DNA from: Pholis gunnellus
Taxonomy: Eukaryota > Chordata > Actinopteri > Perciformes > Pholidae
Reading direction: 5' to 3'
Assembly: GCA_910591455.2 (NCBI GenBank)
Contig: OU342817.1
Span: forward strand, 10,221,915-10,285,914
DNA: 64,000 bases
The notes under the pieces were generated by a model that had not been told where the DNA came from, searched no databases, and saw nothing but the letters and a program-made list of their open reading frames with translations. The position numbers and the translations under genes are program-made. Numbering within the stretch: position 1 is the stretch's first letter; every line of letters starts with the position of its first letter. Below, piece after piece: positions 1-10,145 of this stretch.

Positions 1-978
1 TAGAGAAGTACAAATTCTGGAAATTCTGGACATGCTCTGTGAAAGGGTAAGTGTTCAGAGTTCTCGTGAATGGAGATGACGCCAGCACTATCAAATATTA
101 AACCTCTAATTCCATAGCCAACTGATGCTTTCAGGAGATAAAGCCAAGGAGCCGATCAGGTTTCATATTCTTTGTTGGCTAAATGCATCACTTACGGCAG
201 CATGACGACGGCGATATGAGACGCGTCAGAATACAGTATAGCAAAGAGCCTACGGGAGATAGGATTTCCACCAGTAAAGATCATACGCCACCTTCTCATC
301 CATGACGACCTCACTAATTAAAGATGACCTGGAGGGACATTTCTGGTCACAGTTTAAGCATTTTTCGGGAATTTTTGGGAGATTGAGATTGAGTCTGTAG
401 GCATGATAAGAATCTGCTGATGAACCGGGATAGTCATGAGAATAACAGCCTCCCTGCTCCTGTGGTATCTCCTCTCAGCCGAGGCGGGGGGGGGGGGCGT
501 ATCCACTGAGGGCCTGGGACCTCTCACTCATCCCCTACTCATCCTCTCTGCTAGTGGGTGTTATCATCATGTGGACATCTCTTTACCTGTGAAATATTAT
601 CGCTGGCTTGTCTCCACACAAGTGCTCTTTCAACAAGGCCTAATAGTTCTCTTGTTTCACTTATGGATGCCGTGACTTGCCTGTTATTTATACTCTATAT
701 CTGACTGTCTCTCTTGTCCTTACGTACATGCATCTGTTACCCACTTGCCACCCCGCCTCCACCCAACACACAGCTATTGCTTCGGGAAGGGTCCAGCTCC
801 TCTATTTACTGTCGGTACTCTAATGGTCTTTTGTAAAGTGGCTGGCAAGCAGCGAGCAGATGAGGAAACCCTAAACCGTTTATTAGAAGCACTTTGCACC
901 CTTCGGGCAGAGTGGAGCCATTGTAAATAATGGCAATAGCAAGGCAGCCTGATAACTCGTTTTGAGAGGAGTCACGCC

Positions 979-983
<5 letters not shown>
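1..983. other. Unique non-coding stretch, left edge
   Basis: No gene, RNA or known repeat is recognised here. A run of 12 G lies at 486-497. Near the left edge the bases at 42-53 read AAAGGGTAAGTG, which fits a splice donor (GT at 47-48), and one frame upstream is open to the window edge, but only 46 bases are visible, so nothing can be concluded. The open frames in this stretch (for example 436-675) have no recognisable product and are of chance length. Confidence 0.6.

Positions 984-1024
<41 letters not shown>
984..1024. repeat. (TA)n microsatellite, about 41 bp
   Basis: A pure TA dinucleotide run that follows a short TGTG stretch. It sits directly before a SINE-like fragment, which is a common place for simple repeats to expand. 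Reading frames across it encode alternating Ile-Tyr and are artefacts. Confidence 0.98.
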
Positions 1025-1025
<1 letters not shown>

Positions 1026-1113
1026 TGTGTGTGAAGTTTGCATGTTCTGCCCGTGGCAGCATGGGTTCTCATCAGGTTCTCCGGCTTCCTCCATCAGTCC
1101 AAAGACATGCAGC
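1026..1113 (+). mobile_element. Fragment of a common fish tRNA-derived SINE-like repeat (middle part)
   Basis: The stretch contains, in order, diverged matches to the body of a repeat I know from many teleosts: GTGAAGTTTGCATGTTCTGC, then TGGGTTCTCATCAGGTTCTC, then GGCTTCCTCCATCAGTCC and AAAGACATGCAG. The last block is shared with the copy at 2436-2602 in the same window, supporting a dispersed family. The tRNA-like head is absent here. The family assignment is from memory of the consensus, not from a database search. Confidence 0.75.
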
Positions 1114-2031
1114 TTTGGTTTGGCTTTCTTTCTTATTCATGTATAGTTTTATTGTCCTTGTTTTGATTTGCATTTTAGCAAAAACAATCAGAGTCAAATT
1201 CCAGATATGTGTATTCAAACCTGGCCATCAAAGCTGATTCTGATGTAAAAGATGATTTTCAATGTATCCACAGTAATCTGGACATACCAATTCACACATT
1301 AAACGTAACATTTATAATGACCTGCAACTAGCGCTCACAAACATAGTGTGTCACAGCATGAAGATTAAGAGACTCAATACAGCACAACTTCAACTTGAAG
1401 CACATAATTGTCTCAATCTGAGAAATACAAGTCTGTAGAGAGAGTATTTTATGAAAAGTCAGGATATTATTACAGCCCAACTGGGGCCAGTAGTGATGCT
1501 AAGAGTCACCTGCCTGTGGCCTCAGTGGTACTTTACAGCACTTAGCCTGTACGACTGAGGTAACAGCTATGACATCATTGTCTCCAGAAATGCTGGGGAG
1601 GTACGGTGCCACACAGTTGCCAGACTTAATAGACCACATGAGTAGGAAATTACTTCATGCTCTCAGTTTTCGCACAGAGCCTGTTTACCGGTTTTACCCA
1701 TGAGAGGTGGTCAGTGTGGGGCTGGCACATTCAAGATATTTCACATCAGTAAGGGACACCTCTGAGGGAATTTGTGAGCTCTCCCAGGTCTCTACAGCTG
1801 TATTTTTGTGACAACACCTGGTTGCTATAGGAACTATGTATGTGCTATACGTTAGGGAAATGCTTTGTATACACAGGGTTTTAAAAAAAAAAAACAGTTT
1901 TTTTTATTTGTTGCATTTGTTGCATCTGTTGCTCTGGCCCTCAGAAAATAATACAACTGTCAGAAAAAAAAATCTACATTTTTTATTATCATTGCAAATT
2001 GTTATTTTCTTTATGATTGTGAATATGGACA
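1114..2031. other. Unique non-coding stretch with A and T runs
   Basis: No gene or named repeat is seen. A run of 12 A lies at 1883-1894 and 8 T shortly after, and a small T-rich region continues to about 2010. An octamer-type ATTTGCAT site lies at 1166-1173. The open frames are short and low in complexity. Confidence 0.6.
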
Positions 2032-2043
2032 CCAGCAGAGGGC
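2032..2043 (+). promoter_or_regulatory. CTCF-type core motif
   Basis: CCAGCAGAGGGC matches every position of the vertebrate CTCF core CCASYAGRKGGC, and the next base is A, as often seen in the extended motif. A perfect 12-base match to this degenerate pattern is expected about once per 64 kb or less by chance, so it is suggestive but not proof of binding. A weaker one-mismatch match lies at 17973-17984 in the same orientation. Confidence 0.45.
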
Positions 2044-2435
2044 AAATTTGCACCACCAGCCAGCAGAGAAAAGAGCCAAGGTGTAATTGCAGTGATTTAC
2101 AGTGAGAATTTTTAAAACACTGGTGGCAAAATATTTTGTTAATTGTCTAGTACACATGTATGTTGGTTATTCAAAATCATGATGGTTGTTTGCAAAATGG
2201 TATTTTTTTTTACATTCTTCTTGTTTCCAGTAAAATACAAATATATTGGAATTGTTGGAGATTAAAATGTGTTTGACTGAGATTGAAATCAACGATCCTT
2301 TACTGTGTGACTACTCGAAGCACAAGTGCATACGCACGTGTACAATGAATGACAACTGACTTATAGTACCCGCCCCATTATTCCTTTCCCGCACCAAAAC
2401 ATTATAAAATAAATTAAACGGAATAAATAAAAACA
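2044..2435. other. AT-rich unique stretch
   Basis: No coding potential or known repeat is recognised between the CTCF-type motif and the SINE-like copy. It is T-rich with short A runs. Confidence 0.6.
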
Positions 2436-2602
2436 GGGGGCTGCACGGTGGTGTAGTGGCTAGCACTGTCACCTCACAGCAAGATGGGCCAGGGTACGAT
2501 CCCTGATCCCGGGTGGTCCTACAGTCCAAAGACATGCAGCTCCGTTATTTGGAGACTCCAAATTGCCCGTAGGTGTGAATGTGCCCTACGATAAACTGGC
2601 GA
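2436..2602 (+). mobile_element. tRNA-derived SINE-like repeat with tRNA-like head and internal deletion
   Basis: The copy begins with the head CTGCACGGTGGTGTAGTGGC, whose TGGTGTAGTGG resembles a polymerase III A box, followed by TAGCACTGTCACCTCACAGC and then GGTACGATCC, a decayed B box (ideal GGTTCGANTCC). After about base 2520 it jumps to ACAGTCCAAAGACATGCAG and AAATTGCCCGTAGGTGTGAA, blocks that lie much further into the full-length teleost repeat, so the middle is deleted. The decayed B box and the deletion indicate an inactive fossil copy. Confidence 0.85.
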
Positions 2603-3390
2603 AAAAAATAAAAACAGTAATATGTTAGATCTGGTATTGTTCATGCATTAAATACATGCATAGTCACCTCCTCACAGGAGGGTTTGTCTTCCCAAGTATT
2701 TGTTAGTAGAAAGGAGCTTCTGTAGGTTTTAGCGGCCTGAGTGTGCAGATCAGACTGCTTGTTTTTCTGGTTCCGGGCTGCCCATGGCCTGATTTTTATC
2801 CTATAAGAAATAGGGGAGTTCAGCAGTTGGGCGGCGTAGTTGTTTTCTGGCCTGTGGGTAGGCTTTAGGAGCTTGAAAGCCAGGGTGGTCTACAGGCCTA
2901 AAGCAATATAGCCTCTGATTTACTCACCACCCAGCACCCGCCTCACAAAGCCATTTGTGTTACTTTGTACATTTTCCGTTGATAAACTTGAATTCCATCA
3001 GATATTCTTTGGCCACGAGCCCAACGGCTGATACTGACCTTATACAAATGTGTTGCGTGGTTGGATGAGGATCATGGAAGTGAGAATGCACAGCTTTCAA
3101 CTTTCATGATGGGGGCTTTTGGACTTTCTCTCACGATAGCTCCCGGGAAAAGTTGATGTGTGGCCGTGAGGGCTTTTCAATCCGATCTGTGGTTTGATTC
3201 CTTCAGAAATATTTGAATTTTCATCTGTGCAAAAGAACGTGTTTGGTTTCATTTAATCAAGAAAATAATCACACAGTGTAACAGATAAGTCGTTTGGAAG
3301 AGTATCTGAAGCCGGCAGGATCTGAAGTGCTCTGAGTCACTACAGTCACAAGTTATAGACAAATAAAGTTTACACAGAACAGCTCATAAA
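2603..3390. other. Unique non-coding stretch
   Basis: Complex sequence with no recognised gene, RNA or repeat, leading into the CA microsatellite. Confidence 0.6.
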
Positions 3391-3393
3391 CAC

Positions 3394-3477
<84 letters not shown>
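3391..3477. repeat. (CA)n microsatellite, about 87 bp
   Basis: A nearly perfect CA run interrupted once by CG near 3398. At over 40 units it is long enough to be highly polymorphic and to form Z-DNA. Confidence 0.98.
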
Positions 3478-3479
<2 letters not shown>

Positions 3480-6190
3480 CCATCCTTCACAAGTGCACAT
3501 ATAGTGCACACCCACTTTTAACCACCCAGTGGGAATGTGTTTTTCTAGATCATTTGAAGCCGGAATATTTGAGCTGCATGAGTCCTCTTATGAAGTTCTG
3601 CCAAGAGGGAGTGCAGAACTGCTGAGACCCTCAGACAACAACTCTAAAATTCCCAGAATTCAGCAGGGCCAAAAACACGCACTATTGTTCCAGATAGTAT
3701 AATGCTGCACAGGACTCAAAAACTGGTCAGACAAGGAGACGGTTTGCGTCACAGAAGGTGTCAGTGAGTAAAGCCATTCTCTTTAAGGGATCAATGGTCA
3801 TTGTTTTTATTGTTCTTAGAAATTACTTATCTTGTTTTCCATTTATCTTTAGCTTTTTTACTTATTAGTCTTAAATATTGTCAACAAATCCCATGAAAAA
3901 AACAATTATGAAATGATTCTACTTTCGAGCACAGTATATTCTATCCAAAGCCTGATCCAGCTTATTCCTCTGTGCGATTGACCTCCATTGTTGTCCAGGA
4001 TTTCCAATCTGCACCTTTTCAGTGACTAATAGTGCGAACTCAAAATGATGGAATCTAATTAAATAAATCGCCATATGTTGTAGTTACAGATCTACTGAAA
4101 ATCCCAGCAAAACTCCCCATTTGTTTTTGTTATTTTTAGCGTCTCTGTCTCATAGGTTTCATGGTAAATAAAAACCTGTGTCTGTTTTTATGGTGGATGG
4201 TTGTAGTGGTCAGCGTCATGGCTGCTGGTTTGGATCTTTGTCTGGCTAAGCATCATTTAATTTCATCTTTCCTCAGTCTCTCATAGCAGACAACCCAATG
4301 AGCTCCCCAGACATAACAAATATTGGCGGAGCAATACCTACAAACCAGATCTGTTTCCAAGTGAGCAAGTATAAAAACAATGCAGATTTTCATTTCTGTA
4401 ATAGAAATTCCACACCATATTTACAATCAGTAAATGCACAGTATGCTGCCATGTCACATATACAAGAGATGAATGCACCTTTGTTCAGAATGATAGTTTA
4501 GGAATTCCTAAACTGTGACTCCCTAGTTTAGAGTATAGTTTTTGCCGCTTGTTCCCTTCTGTGCAATTACAGTGCTCAAAGTGATAGAAAAACACTGGTG
4601 TAATGTCTCCTGTTACAGGTCTGACTTTATGCTGAACAGTAAATCTGTCTCGGCCATTGGTCCATTTAACCAGATAAGGAGTGTTTCCAGGCCTCATACA
4701 AGTCTGATGTCAGAGCCACTAATGACTTTGCTGGCTTTCGGTTGTTTTCACATATCACAGGAAATAAACTGTTAAATGAGCCTGCACTGATATTTATAGG
4801 TTGGTGTAGGCTGACAATATTGTATTTGTATAGCTTGGACACACGTGACCCTCAATTTTGCACAAGGTGCAAAACCACTCAACTCGTATATCTTTGAATA
4901 TGAGAATGACTTTTTCCTGGAATTGATCCCTTCATAGTATTTCGACTTCACTTAGGATGATCCCTAGAAAGTGCATTTTACTGTGTGGTACTGTATCATA
5001 GAGCAGGTCAGGTTTTTAAGCAGTAAATACATCTAGGAGTGAGTTATTTTCATCAGGTTTGACTGTTGACATTATCTAAGTTATCACAGTTTAGTGTCAA
5101 CTCTTTTTTTCTCTCTTTTTACACTTAATTCATTTTGGTTGCCTGAGCCAAGATGCCTCTTTTCCCATTCATCTTCCAGTAAGGAGAGGGGAGAAGAGCA
5201 GTTGAACAGTGAAACAGTCCCGTGTGAAACCTGAGCTACGTTTAAGCTGTTGCGCAATAAACCCTGAGCTGTAAAGTGAAAGCCTCCCATGTTGATGAGC
5301 AGTTAAAACATATGGGGTCCCAAATCTTTACCGTCAAACCGGCTTTGGTTCTAACCCAGCACCCGTAATATAGGAAAGATAAAATCAATTTGCTGTGGTT
5401 GCAATTGTTTTCATGATTGCTTCTGTTCGTCATTGTAAAATTAGATGGGATTTGTGATTATCTCCTTGGCCTTTTCCACCGCGTCCCTGAGCAAAAGCAC
5501 AGAGAGATCGCATTGGGTTGTCATCTGAAACTAAGCCATGGGAGTGTTTGAGGCTGAAATAGGCCCCGTCATTGTTTTTTTTCCGAGGAGGCCTCCCTCA
5601 CTGAAAAGTGCTTTTCTCAGCACCGACCTGTCTGGCTGCGCTTCCTGTCCCTCAGCTCTGCCATTCACGTTGTTATTAGGCCCACCAAATGGCCCTGGTT
5701 CACCGGTGGTCTCTCCTAATAACTGCCACTGATGGACGGGTCTCGCTGCTTGTGGCCTTGGGCTTCACAAGACATCCAGCAAGCAGGCCAAGCGCACTTC
5801 AGTGTAACATACACAAGAAAATGCTTAACTGCTGTAACATGAGCATGGAATGAAATAGATTGCAATGACTTAGAACGCATCTAATTAAGAGAAAATATTG
5901 TAGGGCCACCAGTTGCTTTGGGATACTGGGGTTGGTTTCCTAAACTGCTCTGTTGAGGGACGTCGGGTAAGAACGGGTAATCTGATCTGCAGAGTTAATC
6001 TGGATAAGTAAAGACATGTTTACACCACAAATGAGGTCTGAATATTCTCCAGTGCACTCCGCTGAATTAGAGTTTCAGTGGTATAATGACTTGTATATGC
6101 TTTTTAAATGTGATTTACACGATTCCTCAAGCATGTGAAAATGACCTAAACAGAAATATGATCTCTGTAGTTTTACGGGGAACAGACTGA
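3478..6190. other. Unique non-coding stretch, 2.7 kb
   Basis: No convincing coding exon, RNA or transposon was recognised. Open frames at 4298-4501, 4542-4775, 5084-5290 and 5538-5732 are of chance length with no family resemblance. The block around 5460-5800 is less AT-rich and complex, which is compatible with regulatory sequence but unproven. Confidence 0.55.
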
Positions 6191-6361
6191 CTGTTGTTGC
6201 AGCCTGTTCCAAATGAACATCATGAGTGTGCTAATGACAATAGTGACGACAGCGCAAATATTCATAATGATGGTAGGGACGATGATATTAATGAAAGTGT
6301 AGACGATGATGAAGATACTGGTGATGACAATAATAACAAAGATACTGATCTGTGTAACTAA
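6191..6361 (+). other. Asp/Asn-rich short open frame behind an acceptor-like CAG
   Basis: From 6191 to the TAA at 6359-6361 one frame stays open. A possible splice acceptor (GACTGTTGTTGCAG, ending at 6202) precedes CCT at 6203, and the 52 codons after it are rich in Asp, Asn and Glu (for example DDDINESVDDDEDTGDDNNN). It could be the acidic tail of a protein encoded by an unseen upstream exon, or more simply an imperfect GAT/GAC/AAT triplet repeat that happens to be open. The tract before the CAG is poor in pyrimidine runs. No homolog is recognised. Confidence 0.25.
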
Positions 6362-8601
6362 AATCTTATATTTCTATGCCCTCCAGTGATTATCTCGAAT
6401 TCACTGTTTATATAAAATAATAATGGCAGATTGTGACTCAAAATCACATTTTGTAAACAGTTATAATTCACACAGCAGTAAACAAAAGCAGGCTTCTCAT
6501 TTGTAGCAAACATCTGTGGATTTTTTCAGTGGATATGACGGATTTTGCTGGAAGATTTGATCAACTGACCTAGTTAGCACAAGCTAACGCCACAACTGAT
6601 TGGCTATCATCTCCAAATGCTACACTGTCATAAATGTGGCTTTTCTTTGGCGTAACCTGTAGCGCCAAAAAATGATGTAGTAGGAATTACTCTGGTCTAG
6701 GTAGGCCCACTGGCCAGTAAGCTAGTTAGCCTGAAGCTAATATTTGCAGTTTACATTAAAGCAGACGCTGTTAAATCCATCCTTACACTGCTCCTTACTC
6801 TTTTGTTCTTTCATTTTTGGTTTTGGATGGAGTCGAAAAGATCGGAGTCCACGAAACTCTCCTCAGCCTACACAGAGTATTGGTCTTATACAGCTCAATA
6901 CACACCGCTCATATATTCTGAGAAATCCAAAGCTTGACATGTCTGCATTAAAGTTAAGCTATGATTGGACAATCACAGATCGAGGGGAGGGATTTAGCGA
7001 ATGGTGAATCTCCTGATTATCGGACTAATGAATATAGGTTTGTGAGTCCAAGCAGTCTCACAATATTTGCTCCAGCACTTCTAGGGTGTCATGATACGTT
7101 TTATTAAATCTCTTTAAAAAAAATCCCTAAAATTCCCCCTAAGTCTCAATTTGCTGCTGGCCCTCAGAGTCGCTCCCGTCTTTAATGCAACAAACCCCCA
7201 CAATCTAAACAAGGATATTTGAGCAAAGGATTAAACAAAATAAAACTCCTCTTTATTTGGCATTTCTATTTATAAAAGCACATTCCTTGCAATATTGGCT
7301 ATTATATGTCTATGAGAAGAGCTTTGCTTAGAAATATGTTCTTACGGGGTGGCAGGCTAAATTCTCCATTTCCCATGGGTGCTCTGAAAGTGGCTGTCTC
7401 TGGCCGATGTGAGGGAAGGGGATAGGGAGGGAGATATGCGTCTGCGGTACTAAAAAGCCCATGCCTCGACCTCTCAAACAGCCCAGACTCATTCCACTCT
7501 TGGTAAGAGCTTCAACTCTGTTGCTCTGTTTCCCCTCTGGCGACCGTGAAGTGATGGCGGGAAGATTCGGCACAACATGAACCCTGCTGGCTTCTGGATC
7601 AAATTTATAAATGCAGCAATTCAGGTTGTGGCCACTGGGTTGTTGTTTTTTCTCTCATTTTGTCACCTCCTCAGACACTGACAGTTATATCCTTAATTAG
7701 CTAAACTTAAATTGCTTTATTGGAACGCTGCTGCAGGAACTGAAAGATGTTAACAATAACATGTCTGGCCTCTCCCGTGAGGGTATTTCCTGTTTTCCAT
7801 GAATCCTTAAGTTCACTATCCAACCAGCCTCTGGCCCGCTGTTTAAACCCTTTAGAGGCCTTCACACATTAAATCAGCTTGACAATTATTCGTGTTAAAA
7901 GCAGCAGTGTATGTTGTTCACTACTTAAACTTACTTTCATCTTTAAAAACATGTTACCATTCGTACAGGAGGACCAAATTGAAAATTCTCTGTTGTCAGG
8001 TTTGAGGACTATGAGGATGTCAGAGCGTATTCAGACATTCATGTACACATGTACTCATATACACATTCATTTATGTGTACTAAACACAGTACCTTTCAGA
8101 ACAAAGTTATAAAGTGCTTTTTCAGCACTTTAAATAATGAAATATAGCATACTTGTATTCTATTTTCAAGATTATATATAGGCAGGCCCTTCATAAGTGG
8201 TTTCTTACCCATTTAATTCTTTAAATAAGAAAATATGCATTAAAAAATAAAAAAAACATTACACTGTATCGATGGAAGACGTTTCCACTGACTCCATATT
8301 GAACAATCCTAAGTGGGGTTCCAACTCTGGTTTAGCTGTTAGGAACCAAACATTCATTTAAGATAGAGACATAAAAAGACACCAGCCTCTATTATTAAGT
8401 TGACGGATGGTCAATAAAAATAATCCAGTCAGTTCTCCCCTGTTTTGTGACATAGGAAAAGCAAACACAAATTCTGAAATGAGCAAGGGGAGGGAAAGGG
8501 GGAGGCAACCCTCTAACAACAATGATGTGTCCAAACGCCCCAAGGTATTTTGGGATTTGAAGTCTAGACGATATATCGCTAAAAAGGCCCATTAATCACA
8601 G
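6362..8601. other. Unique non-coding stretch, 2.2 kb
   Basis: No known repeat or gene is recognised. The segment 6540-7090 has the texture of an old transposon (several GCTAG/AGCTAA words and CTATGATTGGACAATCACAG) but I cannot match it to a family. The open frames at 6744-7007 (plus) and 7328-7573 (minus) have no recognisable product. Confidence 0.5.
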
Positions 8602-8635
8602 CATGCTGCTGGGTTGGTCATGCTGCTGGATTGGT
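8602..8635 (+). repeat. 17-bp tandem duplication
   Basis: CATGCTGCTGGGTTGGT at 8602-8618 is followed immediately by CATGCTGCTGGATTGGT at 8619-8635, which differs at one base. This is a recent-looking local duplication inside unique sequence. Confidence 0.9.
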
Positions 8636-9852
8636 GGCCCTAAGCTTCAAAGTATGAAGGTGTTGCCCCTTTAAAATAAAAGATTTTCAGAAGTCAGCAC
8701 TAAAATTAACATTCAAAATGTCACTCCTGAAAACTAAAATCTGTGTTTTCCTTCTTAAAAGTGGCACCAGCTACCTGTTGTCATTTCTTACGAACATGAA
8801 TTGAACCAAATAAATCTATGTCCTCAGCTGTGATAATAAGTCAAAGTCCAATGATATTTTGAGTGTAATGGTTTTTACATGATTTTGTATTTGAATGGCT
8901 ACAAAGTTAAAAGAAATAGCACAAAACAAAACAAAGAAACACAAATCTGGATTCCGAGCACAGGAGTTTAAAAATTAGAATTTTCTATTTAAGGGATGCT
9001 TTACTGAGATATGAATAAAACCAAATTGTATGTGCACAATAATGAAAAAAATATATATTTGTTTGCTCTGGTGAATCTGTTTTATTTATCTTTTCAGCAA
9101 GAAGCTGCGCATTGGTGTAAAAGTTGACTGTCGTAAAAGTCCTTATCAGAGGGAAGCATGTTGAGGGCACATGGCGACAGAGGCTCATAAAAACTCAGCC
9201 TCACTTGCCATCTTTTCCTCAACACATGAGGATGCAACAAGAAATAGTGAGTCAGCACTATAACCTCATACATAGACATGCACACGGCAATCACATTCCA
9301 CAACACTGTGGACCATTTGTGGCGTCTTGATGCACGTGTTAGACAATAAAAAGAACGTCCTCTTATACTCCTCCTGCTGTCCTGCCAAGAGACCTGGGGG
9401 AGGTGAGAAGGGGGAAGGGACATGCTTTCCTGTGTTTTGCTGAGTTCAGATGACTGTCATGATTAAGTCAAATGAGCAAGGGAGGATTTACAGTCCCCCT
9501 GTGTGGGAAGATAAGGCGAGAGGAGTCACTCTGACTGACAGCACATGCCTGGGAGGGAACATAACCCACCTGATGAAGAGAGGTTTTTCAACTTTCCTAA
9601 TCTCTCCCTCTTCCTCACATTCATCATCCTTTGCTCTCTCTTTCTCCACCGCTTGACTGCCTACCAACAGTAAAAAAAAAGAAAAAGAAAAATGCCTCCA
9701 GCGATATGCAAAGCTTGCCTTTCAAACAGAACATCACGCCACCACCTCCCTTGTCTTGCCTCCTGGCCTATCCGTCTGTTACTCACCTTTCTTTAGTCAC
9801 TCTCAACCTCAGTGTCCCCCTTACCAGTGTAACAGTGCTGTTTCTGTGTTCA
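8636..9852. other. Unique non-coding stretch
   Basis: No gene or known repeat is recognised. Overlapping frames at 9094-9423 (minus, 109 codons) and 9124-9330 (plus) read no known protein. On the minus strand near 9785 AAAG/GTGAGTAAC fits a splice donor, but no paired acceptor with an open exon stands out. Confidence 0.55.
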
Positions 9853-9866
9853 CCCCCCCCCCCCCC
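9853..9866. repeat. Poly-C run (14 C)
   Basis: An uninterrupted run of 14 C on the plus strand. Such runs are slip-prone, and the exact length may vary between reads. Confidence 0.95.
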
Positions 9867-10101
9867 ACAATCCCCTTAAACACAACCCCTCCACTCTCCC
9901 CTTTCCTGAGTCTGAAATAAATCAATGCTGGTTGGAGCTCAGTTGTAATAAATCAGGCCCTGTCCTGGACTGGAGCCTGCCCAGTCAGTCTGTCACTGCC
10001 TGGCCTTCACTCAGGATTAATTAAAGGCCTGATATAAAGCCCAGATGTGCAGGAGCAAGGGAGCCCTGAACCCCTGTGAGCAGATTTAGGCTCTCTCACT
10101 T

Positions 10102-10105
<4 letters not shown>

Positions 10106-10132
<27 letters not shown>

Positions 10133-10145
10133 GCACACACACATG
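10106..10145. repeat. (TC)n microsatellite followed by short (CA)n
   Basis: About 27 bp of TC repeat ends at 10132 and passes through one G into a short CACACACACA run. It is a compound simple repeat. The Arg-Glu repeats read from the minus strand are an artefact of it. Confidence 0.97.

Noticed and set aside
806..1237. Overlapping frames with long Ile-Tyr repeats
   Set aside because: They are translations of the TA microsatellite at 984-1024 on both strands.
2451..2515. A possible genuine tRNA gene
   Set aside because: A-box-like and decayed B-box-like words are present, but there is no cloverleaf and the sequence continues as the known SINE-like repeat.
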